Assembly (NCBI RefSeq): GCF_015354505.1
Contig: NZ_JACAFP010000009.1
Span: 62,001 to 126,000, forward strand
Source of the DNA: Microbacterium sp. UFMG61
Lineage (GTDB): Bacteria; Actinomycetota; Actinomycetes; Actinomycetales; Microbacteriaceae
DNA length: 64,000 nt
Direction of reading: 5' to 3'
The notes under the pieces were generated by a model. That model was not told the DNA's origin, made no database searches, and saw nothing but the letters and a program-made list of their open reading frames with translations. Below are positions 55,421-64,000 of this stretch, piece after piece. A program made the translations under genes and the position numbers. Numbering within the stretch: the stretch's first letter is position 1; every line of letters starts with the position of its first letter.

Positions 55421-56359
55421 GTGCGCCTCGGAGTTCTCGACATCGGTTCCAACACCGTCCACATGCTCGCCGCCGACGTCCGCCCCGGCGGTCGCCCTCT
55501 GGCGACGACGAGTGACCGCAGCGTCCTGCGGCTGATGCGCTATCTCACCGACGACGGATCGATCTCCGAAGAGGGCGTGCGCGCTCTCGAGGCCGCCGTC
55601 GCGCAGGCCCGTCGCGTCGCGGAGGAGGAGCGGGTCGATGCGCTGCTCGCGACGGCGACCAGCGCGGTGCGTGATGCCAGGAACGGCGCCGAGGTCATCG
55701 CGCGCATCGAGGCCGCACTCGGCCAGCCTTTGCAGGTGCTCGACGGCGAGACCGAAGCCCAGCTCACCTTCCTCGCCGTACGCCGCTGGTTCGGGTGGTC
55801 AGCCGGCCAGCTGCTGCTCCTCGACATCGGCGGCGGATCGCTCGAGATCGCCGCGGGCGGCGACGAGCTCCCGGATGCTGCGGCTTCCGTCCCTCTGGGC
55901 GCCGGCCGGATGACCGTGCAGTTCCTTCCGAACGATCCTCCCGGCGAAGACGACGTGGACCGTCTGCGAGCGCACGCGACGTCCACCCTCGCCGACGTCC
56001 TGCCGCGGTTCGGGGATCTGCCCCGACCCGATCACGTCGTCGGGTCGTCGAAGGCCATCCGCTCTCTCGCACGACTGGCGGGCTATCCGATGCCCGGCTG
56101 GTCGGGCATTCAGCGCATGGTGCTGCCGCGTGAGACTCTCGGATCGTGGATCCCCCGCCTCGCCCGCATCCCGGCATCCGCTCGCCAGGAACTGCCGGGC
56201 ATCACCGCCGACCGCACGTTCCAGATCGTCGCGGCCGCCGTCTCGCTGCACACGGCCATGACCGCCCTGAAGGTCGACGAGCTCGAGGTCTCGCCGTGGG
56301 CGCTGCGCGAGGGAGTGCTGCTCCGCTACATCGAGCAGCTCGGACAGCCGCAGGGCTGA
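55421..56359 (+). CDS. Ppx/GppA family phosphatase
   Basis: A 312-residue ASKHA-fold phosphatase acting on polyphosphate or (p)ppGpp-type substrates. LGVLDIGSNTVHMLAADV is the phosphate-1 loop; ATATSAVRDARNGAE and LLLDIGGGSLEIAAGGD are the other signatures. Its length matches the short actinobacterial homologues, whose substrates differ between paralogues, so exopolyphosphatase is not assured. It starts at GTG with no ribosome site, probably leaderless. A long imperfect hairpin separates it from convergent glmM. Confidence 0.9.
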   Translation: MRLGVLDIGSNTVHMLAADVRPGGRPLATTSDRSVLRLMRYLTDDGSISEEGVRALEAAVAQARRVAEEERVDALLATATSAVRDARNGAEVIARIEAALGQPLQVLDGETEAQLTFLAVRRWFGWSAGQLLLLDIGGGSLEIAAGGDELPDAAASVPLGAGRMTVQFLPNDPPGEDDVDRLRAHATSTLADVLPRFGDLPRPDHVVGSSKAIRSLARLAGYPMPGWSGIQRMVLPRETLGSWIPRLARIPASARQELPGITADRTFQIVAAAVSLHTAMTALKVDELEVSPWALREGVLLRYIEQLGQPQG

Positions 56360-56410
56360 TCCCGCAGGAGCGAGCGCCGGTGGCGCGCGCCGCCGCCGAT
56401 GACGCAGAAG

Positions 56411-56474
56411 GCTCCCGTCACCGCCCTGCTCTCCAGCGACAGTGCGCGGGGAGAGGAGGACGGCAGACGGGAGC
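56411..56474. terminator. Long imperfect hairpin between convergent genes
   Basis: Arms 56411-56434 and about 56450-56474 pair with several mismatches (ends GCTCCCGTC/GACGGGAGC, inner CTCTCC/GGAGAG). Position between the Ppx/GppA and glmM stops suggests bidirectional termination. Confidence 0.6.
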
Positions 56475-56488
56475 GTTCAGGAACGGCG

Positions 56489-57847
56489 TCAGAGGGCGAG
56501 GCGCTCGCGCACCACGTCGACCAGACGGTCGGCGTAGGTCTGCACGGAATCGGCATCCGCCGCTTCGACCATCACCCGCACGAGCGGCTCGGTGCCGGAC
56601 TTGCGCAGCAGCACGCGACCGGTGTCGCCGAGCTCAGCTTCGACGGCACGCACCGCATCCTGCACGACAGGATCGGCGTCGACCGCATCCTTGTCGACGT
56701 CGCGGACGTTGATGAGCACCTGCGGGTACACGGTCATGACACTCGCGAGCTCGGCGATCGTCTTGTTCTGACGAGCCATCTCGGCGACGAGGTGCAAGCC
56801 CGTGAGCAGCCCGTCCCCCGTCGTCGCGTACTCGCTCATGATCACGTGACCGGATTGCTCGCCGCCGAGGGCGTAGCCGCCCTCGTTCATGTCCTCGAGC
56901 ACATAGCGATCGCCGACGGCGGTCTGCCGCACGGTGATCCCCTGCTCGCGCATCGCGACGTGCAGGCCGAGGTTGCTCATGACGGTGGCGACGAGTGTGT
57001 CGTCGGTGAGGTGTCCGCGCTCTTTCATCGAGACCGCGAGGATCGCCATGATCTGGTCGCCGTCGATGACGTTGCCCTGAGCGTCGACCGCGAGGCAGCG
57101 ATCGGCGTCGCCGTCGTGCGCGATGCCGATGTCGGCGCCGAGACGCACGACCGCCTCGGCCAGGTTGTCGAGGTGCGTCGAACCGACGCCGTCATTGATG
57201 TTCCATCCGTCGGGCTCGGCACCGATCACGGTCACATCGGCCCCCGCATCACGGAAGGTCTCGGGAGACACGCCGGATGCCGCGCCGTGGGCGCAGTCGA
57301 GCACGACCTTGATGCCGTTGAGACGGTTGGGCAGCGATCCGAGCAGATGCACGACGTAGCGGTCCTCTGCATCGGAGAACCGGATGATCCGGCCCACTCC
57401 TGCACCGGTCGGGCGCAGCTTCTCCCCCGCCATCGCCTCTTCGATGCGCTGCTCGACGATGTCGGGAAGCTTGACCCCGCCGCGTGCGAAGATCTTGATC
57501 CCGTTGTCGGGCGCCGCGTTGTGCGAGGCCGAGATCATGACGCCGAAGTCGGCATCACGGTCGGCGACGAGGAAGGCGAGTGCCGGAGTCGGGATGACCC
57601 CTGCCTCGAGCACGTCGACTCCCGACGATGCCAGACCGGCCGAGACGGCAGCGGTGAGGAAATGGCCGGAGACGCGCGGGTCTCGTGCCACGACTGCGGT
57701 GAGTCTCTTGCCCTCGGCCTTGCGAGCCTCCGCAGTACGGCCCTGGCCCAGGACGACAGCAGTCGCCTGGGCCAGGGTGAGCGCCAGGTCGGCGGTGAGG
57801 ATGCCGTTGGCAAGTCCTCGCACGCCGTCCGTGCCAAAGATCGGCAT
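56489..57847 (-). CDS. glmM: Phosphoglucosamine mutase
   Basis: A 452-residue mutase converting glucosamine 6-phosphate to glucosamine 1-phosphate, downstream of GlmS in UDP-GlcNAc synthesis. The start is [14 protein letters not shown]; the phosphoserine is S108 in [12 protein letters not shown]; the metal loop is [11 protein letters not shown]; the sugar loop is GGEQSGHVI; phosphate binding is [14 protein letters not shown]. The usual Pro after SASHN is Ala here. It follows rpsI by 14 bases in the conserved rplM-rpsI-glmM order. Confidence 0.96.
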   Translation of the reverse strand: MPIFGTDGVRGLANGILTADLALTLAQATAVVLGQGRTAEARKAEGKRLTAVVARDPRVSGHFLTAAVSAGLASSGVDVLEAGVIPTPALAFLVADRDADFGVMISASHNAAPDNGIKIFARGGVKLPDIVEQRIEEAMAGEKLRPTGAGVGRIIRFSDAEDRYVVHLLGSLPNRLNGIKVVLDCAHGAASGVSPETFRDAGADVTVIGAEPDGWNINDGVGSTHLDNLAEAVVRLGADIGIAHDGDADRCLAVDAQGNVIDGDQIMAILAVSMKERGHLTDDTLVATVMSNLGLHVAMREQGITVRQTAVGDRYVLEDMNEGGYALGGEQSGHVIMSEYATTGDGLLTGLHLVAEMARQNKTIAELASVMTVYPQVLINVRDVDKDAVDADPVVQDAVRAVEAELGDTGRVLLRKSGTEPLVRVMVEAADADSVQTYADRLVDVVRERLAL

Positions 57848-57861
57848 CGGAGCAGTGGACC

Positions 57862-58347
57862 TTAACGCTTGGAGTACTGAGGCGCCTTGCGGGCCTTCTT
57901 GAGTCCAGCCTTCTTGCGCTCCTTGACGCGAGCGTCACGGGAGAGGAAGCCGGCCTTCTTCAGGGTCGCGCGGTTGTTCTCCTCGTCGATGCCGTTGAGC
58001 GAACGAGCGATTCCGAGACGCAGCGCGCCGGCCTGACCCGAGGGGCCACCACCGGAGATGCGCGCGATGACGTCGTAGCCACCCGCGAGGTTCAGGATGG
58101 TGAACGGGTCGTTGATCAGCTGCTGGTGCAGCTTGTTCGGGAAGTAGTCCTCGAGCGTGCGGCCGTTGACCGTGATCGTTCCCGAGCCGGGGACGAGACG
58201 CACGCGGGCGATGGCCTGCTTGCGACGGCCGACAGCGGCACCCGGAACGCTCAGCACGGGGCGGGGAGCCGCCTCGACTGCTTCGGTCTCGGGAGTCGAC
58301 GTCGAGAAGTTCTGGAGGTTTTCGGTGGTGTCCTGGATGTCAGCCAC
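57862..58347 (-). CDS. rpsI: 30S ribosomal protein S9
   Basis: A 161-residue protein with the S9 core [19 protein letters not shown] and the invariant C-terminus [12 protein letters not shown] that reaches the ribosomal P site. An actinobacterial N-terminal extension of about 35 residues precedes the core. GTG 58347 has AAGGA eight bases upstream. It lies 27 bases after rplM. Confidence 0.97.
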   Translation of the reverse strand: MADIQDTTENLQNFSTSTPETEAVEAAPRPVLSVPGAAVGRRKQAIARVRLVPGSGTITVNGRTLEDYFPNKLHQQLINDPFTILNLAGGYDVIARISGGGPSGQAGALRLGIARSLNGIDEENNRATLKKAGFLSRDARVKERKKAGLKKARKAPQYSKR

Positions 58348-58374
58348 GAGTATGTCCTTTAAGTCTTACGGCGC

Positions 58375-58821
58375 TTACTGGGCGACCTGGTCGAGGGTGT
58401 ACGTCTGCGGCTGCTGCGCGGCGTGCGGGTGCTCGGCACCGACGTACACCTTGAGCTTCGACAGCTGCTGACGGCCCAGGCTGTTCTTGGGGAGCATGCC
58501 ACGGATGGCCTTCTCGACAGCGCGGACGGGGTTCTTCTCGAGGAGCTCGGCGTAGGTGACCGACTTCAGGCCGCCCGGGTAACCCGAGTGGCGGTAAGCC
58601 AGCTTCTTCTGGAGCTTCTGACCCGTGAGCGCGACCTTGTCGGCGTTCACGATGATGACGAAGTCACCCGAGTCGATGTGGTTGGCGAAGGTGGGCTTGT
58701 GCTTGCCACGCAGGAGCGTAGCGGCGTGCGAAGCCAGGCGGCCGAGAACGACGTCAGTGGCGTCGATGACGACCCAGTCACGCTGGACCTCGCCGGCCTT
58801 CGGGGTGTAAGTGCGCGTCAC
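58375..58821 (-). CDS. rplM: 50S ribosomal protein L13
   Basis: A 148-residue protein with [40 protein letters not shown] (core [10 protein letters not shown]) and the typical [17 protein letters not shown] end. It starts at GTG 58821. The 177 bases upstream (58822-58998) hold no gene and could be a long leader with promoter; I could not fold a known L13 leader there with confidence. Confidence 0.97.
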   Translation of the reverse strand: MTRTYTPKAGEVQRDWVVIDATDVVLGRLASHAATLLRGKHKPTFANHIDSGDFVIIVNADKVALTGQKLQKKLAYRHSGYPGGLKSVTYAELLEKNPVRAVEKAIRGMLPKNSLGRQQLSKLKVYVGAEHPHAAQQPQTYTLDQVAQ

Positions 58822-58998
58822 GATAGTGCTGCTTTCTTGTTCGAACGGAGAAGTTCGTGAATCCCACTCCGGGGTGGTTCTTCCCTACAGGGATGAACAC
58901 GCCAGTGGAGGGCTCACGTTCGTGGCACTCGGCAGTCGAGTACCAAAGAGACAGCTTACGTCATGCAGGGCACGAACCCCAAACCGGACGGATGCCCC

Positions 58999-59667
58999 TC
59001 AGTCGAAGCGCGTCGTCACCAGGATCGGGCGATGATCGCTCAAGCCCTGCGGGAGGGTCGTCACCCGCTGGATCTCGAAGCCGACCGAGGTCGCGAAGTC
59101 GTAGTGTCCGCGGAACACCCGGTACCGCGTGTAGGTGTGATCGTCGCTCATGGTGAGGGCGTAGCCGTGCTCACGGACCGTCTTGCCGAGGTTCTCCTTG
59201 AAGACCGGGTAGTTGTAGTCCCCCACCATCAGCTGGGGCAGCCCTTCGCCGAGGGTCGCGAGCTCGGTGAGCGCGGCGCGGATCTGATGCCGCCGCAGCG
59301 AGTTGAGCGCGGTCAGCGGCGCGGCATGGAACGAGGCGGCGATGAAATCCCGACCCGTGTCGATGTCACGCAGGCGCGCGCCGAGCACACGCTCGTGTGC
59401 GGGTTTGGCGATGCGATCGTGCAGCGACTTCTTCAGTCCGATAGTGCGGACATCCTGCAGATGGAACTCGCTCTCCCGGTAGAACAGGGCGAGGCCGAGG
59501 CGGTTCCCCTGGGTCGCGTCGGCGAGCACGAGGTCGCTGACGCGGTCGGGCAGATCGGCGACATCGCATTCCTGCAGGCACAGGATGTCGGGATCGTGCG
59601 CGTCGACGAGTGCCGCGAGCTCGCTCGCGGCACGATGCTTCTGGAGGTTGTAGGAGATGACCTTCAT
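58999..59667 (-). CDS. Endonuclease/exonuclease/phosphatase family protein
   Basis: A 222-residue EEP-fold hydrolase. MKVISYNLQKHRAASEL, ILCLQECDVADL (catalytic Glu), the central ASFHAAPLTALN, MVGDYNYPVF (Asp/Asn) and the final GLSDHRPILVTTRF (Asp-His) are the expected metal and catalytic motifs. No signal peptide is seen, so it acts in the cytoplasm; the substrate could be DNA or a phospho-compound. It is 112 bases from the XRE-like gene upstream. Confidence 0.85.
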   Translation of the reverse strand: MKVISYNLQKHRAASELAALVDAHDPDILCLQECDVADLPDRVSDLVLADATQGNRLGLALFYRESEFHLQDVRTIGLKKSLHDRIAKPAHERVLGARLRDIDTGRDFIAASFHAAPLTALNSLRRHQIRAALTELATLGEGLPQLMVGDYNYPVFKENLGKTVREHGYALTMSDDHTYTRYRVFRGHYDFATSVGFEIQRVTTLPQGLSDHRPILVTTRFD

Positions 59668-59779
59668 CGGACCTCACGCTAGTCCGTTCGCCTTGGATTC
59701 CGGTGTCAAACGCCCGTCACCTCGGTGAACGGTAGCCCTCTCGCCTCGGTCAGCCGCTCCGCGCGCGGCTGAAGCCGAC

Positions 59780-60673
59780 TCACTCGTCGTATCCCCAGCG
59801 GATCCCCAGGATGCCGGGGCCGAAGCCGTGCCGCACGAGATGCACCGCCCCGTTGCGAACCGTTCGCAGCGCCGAGACGTACTCGTCCTCCGTCTCGAGG
59901 TACTCCTCGCACCAGCTCGGCGGGGCGTCGGGATGGAAGCGCACCCAGATCAGACTCTCTTTCGCCGGCCGTGACGTGGCATGCCACGCGGACTGGCGTG
60001 GTGGATAGCCGGGCGGAAAGGTCTCGGTGAACTCGAACAGGGTCGTGCTCCCCGCGGTGATCGGCTCGTCGAGCGCGATCACGACCCCCGACACCAGCCG
60101 GCCCGGATGCAGGTGCTCGCGATCGATCCGTCCACCCACGACATCCGAGATCGTCGACATCACATCGGTCTCGTCGGGCGCGACGTCGATCAGCGGGAGC
60201 TCGCGGATCGTGCCCTTCGTCGCCTGCACGAGCGAGCGCATCACGATCCTCTCGACCGCTCCGTCCCGTCCGACGAAGACCGTCATGTGCGTCGAGAGGT
60301 CACGCAGAGAATCCTGCGGCGCCGCGCGCAGTGCGGCGAGCGTCTCCTCGGTCTCGCGCTGTTCGCGCTCCTCATCGAACGGCAGCCGCGGCGGCGCCAC
60401 CGTTCCGAGTCGGCTCGACGGGAGGAGCAGCCTGCTCAGATGGCCGTGTTCCAGACCGAGGCGATCCTCGATGCCGTCCACGACGCTGAGCGACTGCGGC
60501 CCCTCCGGTTGACGGTCGCCCGATCGCCAGTAGCTCAGCGTCGCCATCGAGACCGGATTGCCGTCGTCTTTCAGCTGACTCTGCAGTCGTGCGAGCGTGA
60601 TTCCCCGCTCGGAGATCGCAGCGCGCAGCGCCACGGCGAAGGCCGCCCCGCCCTCTCTCGTACGATCCGTCAC
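59780..60673 (-). CDS. XRE-like helix-turn-helix regulatory protein
   Basis: A 297-residue protein. The first 75 residues look like an HTH domain (ISERGITLARLQSQLKDDG then SMATLSYWRSGDRQPE). The rest, about 220 residues with many beta-rich stretches, is a domain I do not recognise; it may bind a ligand. GGAGG lies four bases before GTG 60673. It is 13 bases downstream of the stop... of the membrane protein gene at 60687, so the two are probably cotranscribed. Confidence 0.75.
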   Translation of the reverse strand: MTDRTREGGAAFAVALRAAISERGITLARLQSQLKDDGNPVSMATLSYWRSGDRQPEGPQSLSVVDGIEDRLGLEHGHLSRLLLPSSRLGTVAPPRLPFDEEREQRETEETLAALRAAPQDSLRDLSTHMTVFVGRDGAVERIVMRSLVQATKGTIRELPLIDVAPDETDVMSTISDVVGGRIDREHLHPGRLVSGVVIALDEPITAGSTTLFEFTETFPPGYPPRQSAWHATSRPAKESLIWVRFHPDAPPSWCEEYLETEDEYVSALRTVRNGAVHLVRHGFGPGILGIRWGYDE

Positions 60674-60686
60674 AGTGCCTCCGTCA

Positions 60687-61952
60687 TCACTGCGCCTTCA
60701 GGGTTCCCTCGACGTCCGGATCTCCGGGGAACATCGTGTCGCGCACCCTCTGCCGCTCGCGTCGACTGCGTGGCGCGTCGGTCCACCCGACCAGCAGTCC
60801 GAGGATGAGCAGCGCCACTGCGGCTCCGAGCACGACCTGCGTGTCCATGGCAGCCCAGTCCGCCCAGATCGCCCCCACTCCGAAGACGATGCCCGCCGCC
60901 CCCAGAGCCGACAGCCCCAGCTGTAGACGCACCATCGCCCGATTGCCCGTGAGCAGAGGCTGAATGAGGCCGGTGTCGACGCGACGGGGGTCGCCGTCCG
61001 CCACCCAGCGCGCAAGCGCGATCTCACGGGAGAACTGCAACACGAGTCCGGCGATCCACGCGATGAGACCGAGCGCTGCGCACAGCGCGATGGCCGCCCC
61101 GCTTCCGAGACTCAGCACGTCGATACCGTTCTCGATCGGCTCATCCCAGTACACCGGATCGCAGGTGCGGCACTGCTGACGCATGAACACCGACAGCATG
61201 AAGGCGCCCAGCGAGACGATGAGCGCGGTCACGAGGACACCGGCCACGCGGCGAATGCTGCGCGCGCTCGGTGTGACGAGCCATGACGGCACGACGGCGG
61301 GCGCCGCCACGTCGCGACGCTCGGCATCCGCAGCGTTCGCGCGGGGCACTGCGTGCGTCCATCGCGCCTCGAGCCCCGCCATGACCGCCGCATCACGCTC
61401 GCTCATGCGGGAGCCGAGTCCCTGCACCAGCACCGCGGCGACAGCGAGCACGACGAACACGGCGAGCGCGATCCAGTTCACCGGGTCGTCGCGAAGGTCC
61501 TCGGTGAAGAACACCGCGAGAGCCCAGATGCCTCCGAGACCCGCGAAGCACCAGAACATCACGGTGCCGGTCTTCTGCAGGTGCGCGGCGGGAGCCGACC
61601 TCAACTCGGCCCTCAGTGAGCTCTGCGCCACGCCCTCGGGGGTGTCGCGAGCACTCGCCTCCACCGCTCGGAGCGCAGCGTATCGTTCGGCGACGACGAC
61701 GAACGGGACGGTGAGTCCGAGCACGGCGCCGACCAGCAGGATGACACCCATGCTCGCCCGGAACAGCGGATCGAGATCGACCTGCCAGTAGAGGGAGGAC
61801 AGCGCCTCCTCTCCCACGATGCCGATCACGAGGATCGCGGCGAAGGCGAAGACCGTGCCGACGATCGCTCCGACGCAGGTGTCGAGGAGCGCCCGCCAGA
61901 ACGACCACGCCGGGGAGGACACCTCGACGAACGACGCGTCCCGTGGGGTCAT
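60687..61952 (-). CDS. Multi-pass membrane protein, function unknown
   Basis: A 421-residue protein with about nine hydrophobic segments, for example CVGAIVGTVFAFAAILVIG, ALAVFVVLAVAAVLVQG and LGAAVALLILGLLVGW, and soluble loops between the second and third and before the sixth. A Cys pair (CRTC) lies in a short loop after LGAFMLSVFMRQQ. I recognise no family. ATG 61952 overlaps the truA stop by four bases (ATGA), which supports the start and cotranscription with truA. Confidence 0.75.
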   Translation of the reverse strand: MTPRDASFVEVSSPAWSFWRALLDTCVGAIVGTVFAFAAILVIGIVGEEALSSLYWQVDLDPLFRASMGVILLVGAVLGLTVPFVVVAERYAALRAVEASARDTPEGVAQSSLRAELRSAPAAHLQKTGTVMFWCFAGLGGIWALAVFFTEDLRDDPVNWIALAVFVVLAVAAVLVQGLGSRMSERDAAVMAGLEARWTHAVPRANAADAERRDVAAPAVVPSWLVTPSARSIRRVAGVLVTALIVSLGAFMLSVFMRQQCRTCDPVYWDEPIENGIDVLSLGSGAAIALCAALGLIAWIAGLVLQFSREIALARWVADGDPRRVDTGLIQPLLTGNRAMVRLQLGLSALGAAGIVFGVGAIWADWAAMDTQVVLGAAVALLILGLLVGWTDAPRSRRERQRVRDTMFPGDPDVEGTLKAQ

Positions 61953-62797
61953 GCGCTCGTGCCGTCCCGTCGGGCTCGTGTCTGCTCGGCGCGGGTCGAC
62001 AGAAGATCGTCGGCCGGATAGCCCACCTCGATCAGGGTGAGCCCGCGCGCGGCGAGCACCTTGAACTCGCTCGTGCGAGTCAGGGCGTCGCGCAGCACGA
62101 CCAGATCGTCGATGCCGAGGCGCCCCTCGCCCACTGCCGCGCACGCGCCGACCAGCGCGCGCACCATGCTGTGGCAGAAGGCGTCGGCCTTCACCTCCGC
62201 GACCAGCACACCCTCGGCGTCGCGTGTCCAGCGGTAGTCGAGCAGCGTCCGGATCGTCGTGGCCTCTTCACGCGGTTTGCAGTAGGCGGCGAAGTCGTGG
62301 AGCCCGATGAGCGTCCGAGCGGCCGCATCCATCGCCTGCTCGTCGAGGACTCCCCGGTGGCTCGTGGTGTCGTGGCGCCGCACCGGGTCATAGCCCGTCG
62401 ACTCGTCCGCCAGACGATAGCGGTAGCGTCGCCAGACGGCCGAGAACCGCGCATCGAATCCGTCGGGTGCGATCGACGACCGGGTCACGGTCGCGTCGGG
62501 ATAGGCGCCGAGCACCCCGCGCATGCGCCGCGCGATCGATGCAGCGGGGTCGTGCGGAGCCCGCCCGTTGCGCGACTCGATCCGCGCCCACTGCTCGTCG
62601 TCGAGATCGACATGCGCGACCTGCCCTGCGGCATGCACTCCTGCATCCGTGCGTCCGGCGACGACGAACTGCACATCCGAGCCGACGATGCGGGCGAGCG
62701 CATCTTCGAGCGTCCCCTGCACGGTCCGCAGGGTGGGCTGCTTGGCCCACCCTCGGAAGTGGGTGCCGTCGTAGGCGATGTCGAGCCGGATGCGCAC
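61949..62797 (-). CDS. truA: tRNA pseudouridine(38-40) synthase
   Basis: A 282-residue pseudouridine synthase modifying positions 38-40 of tRNAs. The catalytic Asp is D51 in VAGRTDAGVHAAGQVAH. RLDIAYDGTHFRGWAKQP at the start and RVKADAFCHSMVRALVG-like VKADAFCHSMVRALVG near 195 match the family. The protein is full length. The ATG at 62797 follows the amino-acid permease gene by 41 bases. Confidence 0.95.
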   Translation of the reverse strand: MRIRLDIAYDGTHFRGWAKQPTLRTVQGTLEDALARIVGSDVQFVVAGRTDAGVHAAGQVAHVDLDDEQWARIESRNGRAPHDPAASIARRMRGVLGAYPDATVTRSSIAPDGFDARFSAVWRRYRYRLADESTGYDPVRRHDTTSHRGVLDEQAMDAAARTLIGLHDFAAYCKPREEATTIRTLLDYRWTRDAEGVLVAEVKADAFCHSMVRALVGACAAVGEGRLGIDDLVVLRDALTRTSEFKVLAARGLTLIEVGYPADDLLSTRAEQTRARRDGTSA

Positions 62798-62838
62798 GGA
62801 TAAAGCCTAGGGCGTCACCGCGCGCAGTCCGAGCCCGA

Positions 62839-64000
62839 TCAGATGCCGCCGTCGATCGAGCGGATGAACTCGCCCGGCTCGTCGGGAACCATCACCTGCG
62901 TGTCGCGGTTGAGGCTTTCGCCGCGGAAGAACCGCTTCGACCGCGGGAACAGATACCAGAGGAACATCAGCACGAGGCCGAACGCCAGCGAGCCGATGCC
63001 GATCACGAACGTGCCGCCGATGCCGAAGAGCACCGTGTAGCCGTAGTCGACATCCCACATGTCGATCGCCGACTGCACGAACGCGCCCGTCAGCATGAGG
63101 CCGCCGAGCAGCGGGAAGAGACCCTTGAAGAAGAAGTCCCGTGCCGAGGTCGTGAGGTCCTTGCGGAAGTACCAGACGCACGCGAAGCCCGTGATGGCGT
63201 AGTAGAACGCGATCGCCAGACCGAGCGACAGGATCGAGTCCTGCAGGATGTTGTCGCTGATCAGCGTCATGCCGACGTAGTAGGCGGAGGCGACGACGCC
63301 CATGACGATCGTCGAGAACGACGGCGTCTTGTACGTGGGGTGCACGTCCTTGAACTTGGCGGGAAGAGCGCGGTAGACGCCCATCGCGAGCGTGCCGCGG
63401 GCGGTCGGGAGGATCGTCGTCTGCGTCGAGGAGACGGCCGAGATGATCACGGCGACGACCAGCACCCATCCGAACGGACCGAGCAGGCCGTCTTTGATGG
63501 CGAGGAAGAAGTCGTCCGCGTTGGCCTCGTTGCCGAGCCCGGTTCCGGTGTCACCGAGTCCGGCGTACATCATGGCCGCGATCGTGACGCCCACGTAGGT
63601 GAACAGGAGGATGACCGTGGTGAGCAGAGCCGCACGACCGGGGATCCGCTTCGGATCCTTGGTCTCCTCATTCAGGGCGAGGCACGTGTCCCAGCCCCAG
63701 TAGATGAACAGCGCGAGCAGGATCGACTCGGTGAAACCCGACCAGGAGGTGAACCCGAACGGGTTGAGCCATTCCACGTCGAAGGGTGTCGGATTCGGCG
63801 CGGTGCCGCCGAAGAACTGCCAGAGGGCGGCGACCACGAAAATCGCCAGAGCCAGATACTGGATGCCGAGCAGGATGTTCTGGATGCGCTCGCCGATCTC
63901 CACGCCGCGCCAGCTGACCCACGTCATCGAGGCGATGAACAGAACTGCGACCAGGATGATGCGCCAGTCGTTGTTCTCGAGGTCGAAGCCGATCAGCGAC
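62839..64000 (-). CDS. APC superfamily amino acid permease (5' end outside window)
   Basis: At least 386 C-terminal residues of a multi-helix transporter; the frame stays open to base 64000, so the start lies beyond the window. About nine helices are visible. ALFIYWGWDTCLALNEETKDPKRIPGRAAL, with core LNEETKDPKRIPGRA, is the cytoplasmic loop typical of APC permeases. The C-terminus is cytoplasmic and ends EFIRSIDGGI. Substrate is unknown but amino acids or amines are likely. Confidence 0.88.
   Translation of the reverse strand, partial: SLIGFDLENNDWRIILVAVLFIASMTWVSWRGVEIGERIQNILLGIQYLALAIFVVAALWQFFGGTAPNPTPFDVEWLNPFGFTSWSGFTESILLALFIYWGWDTCLALNEETKDPKRIPGRAALLTTVILLFTYVGVTIAAMMYAGLGDTGTGLGNEANADDFFLAIKDGLLGPFGWVLVVAVIISAVSSTQTTILPTARGTLAMGVYRALPAKFKDVHPTYKTPSFSTIVMGVVASAYYVGMTLISDNILQDSILSLGLAIAFYYAITGFACVWYFRKDLTTSARDFFFKGLFPLLGGLMLTGAFVQSAIDMWDVDYGYTVLFGIGGTFVIGIGSLAFGLVLMFLWYLFPRSKRFFRGESLNRDTQVMVPDEPGEFIRSIDGGI

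Overview
The window is high-GC DNA from an actinobacterium. The protein families and gene order (rplM-rpsI-glmM near truA, a t6A operon beside alr and acpS, CIRCE-controlled groES, GuaB3 beside SURF1) point to Micrococcales, most likely Microbacteriaceae close to Microbacterium. This placement is inferred from protein similarity only; no rRNA gene is present. Most genes lie on the minus strand in tightly packed operons with 1-4 base ATGA, GTGA or TGATG overlaps. I see no tRNA, rRNA, CRISPR array, insertion sequence or prophage.

Layout. 1-5982: a Bax-inhibitor-like protein (cut by the window edge), a GlsB-type membrane protein, an ECF42-type sigma factor with its YCII/DGPF partner (the sigma gene looks frameshifted), lactate dehydrogenase, guaA and a DUF3817 protein. 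6023-13331: a sugar operon (solute-binding lipoprotein, two permeases, class II aldolase, ADP-dependent sugar kinase, mannose-6-phosphate isomerase-like protein) divergent from a DeoR regulator. 13361-17477: a fructose PTS operon (fruR, fruK, fruA, HPr). 17639-22273: a 1544-residue secreted nuclease/5'-nucleotidase. 22511-27952: SURF1, GuaB3, a sarcosine-oxidase-like flavoenzyme, an ABC-F ATPase and an OsmC protein.

28090-34581 is a seven-gene overlapping operon that I consider the best candidate for an undescribed system: a receiver-PIG-L deacetylase fusion, an ATP-grasp ligase, a PHP phosphoesterase, a processive GT2 glycosyltransferase, a 47-residue membrane protein, a lone receiver and a membrane PAS histidine kinase. 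It reads like a phosphorelay wired directly to the making and modification of a surface polymer. 34772-42034: guaB and a branched-chain amino acid ABC transporter whose first permease has an extra N-terminal exported domain. 42180-44968: RarD-type transporter, groES under two CIRCE elements, and a methyltransferase.

44969-50936: an eight-gene operon (acpS, alr, tsaE, tsaB, rimI, tsaD and two membrane proteins) preceded by a G-rich simple repeat. 51096-52537: a second unusual locus, where an AbiEi/DUF559 nuclease-fold gene is flanked by three copies of one palindromic repeat family and followed by a 14-unit, 18-base tandem array that ends at the glmS stop codon. 52539-64000: glmS, coaA, a Ppx/GppA phosphatase, glmM-rpsI-rplM, an EEP hydrolase, an XRE-like regulator, a membrane protein, truA and an amino-acid permease cut by the window edge. 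glmS, glmM, alr and acpS form a cell-envelope theme.
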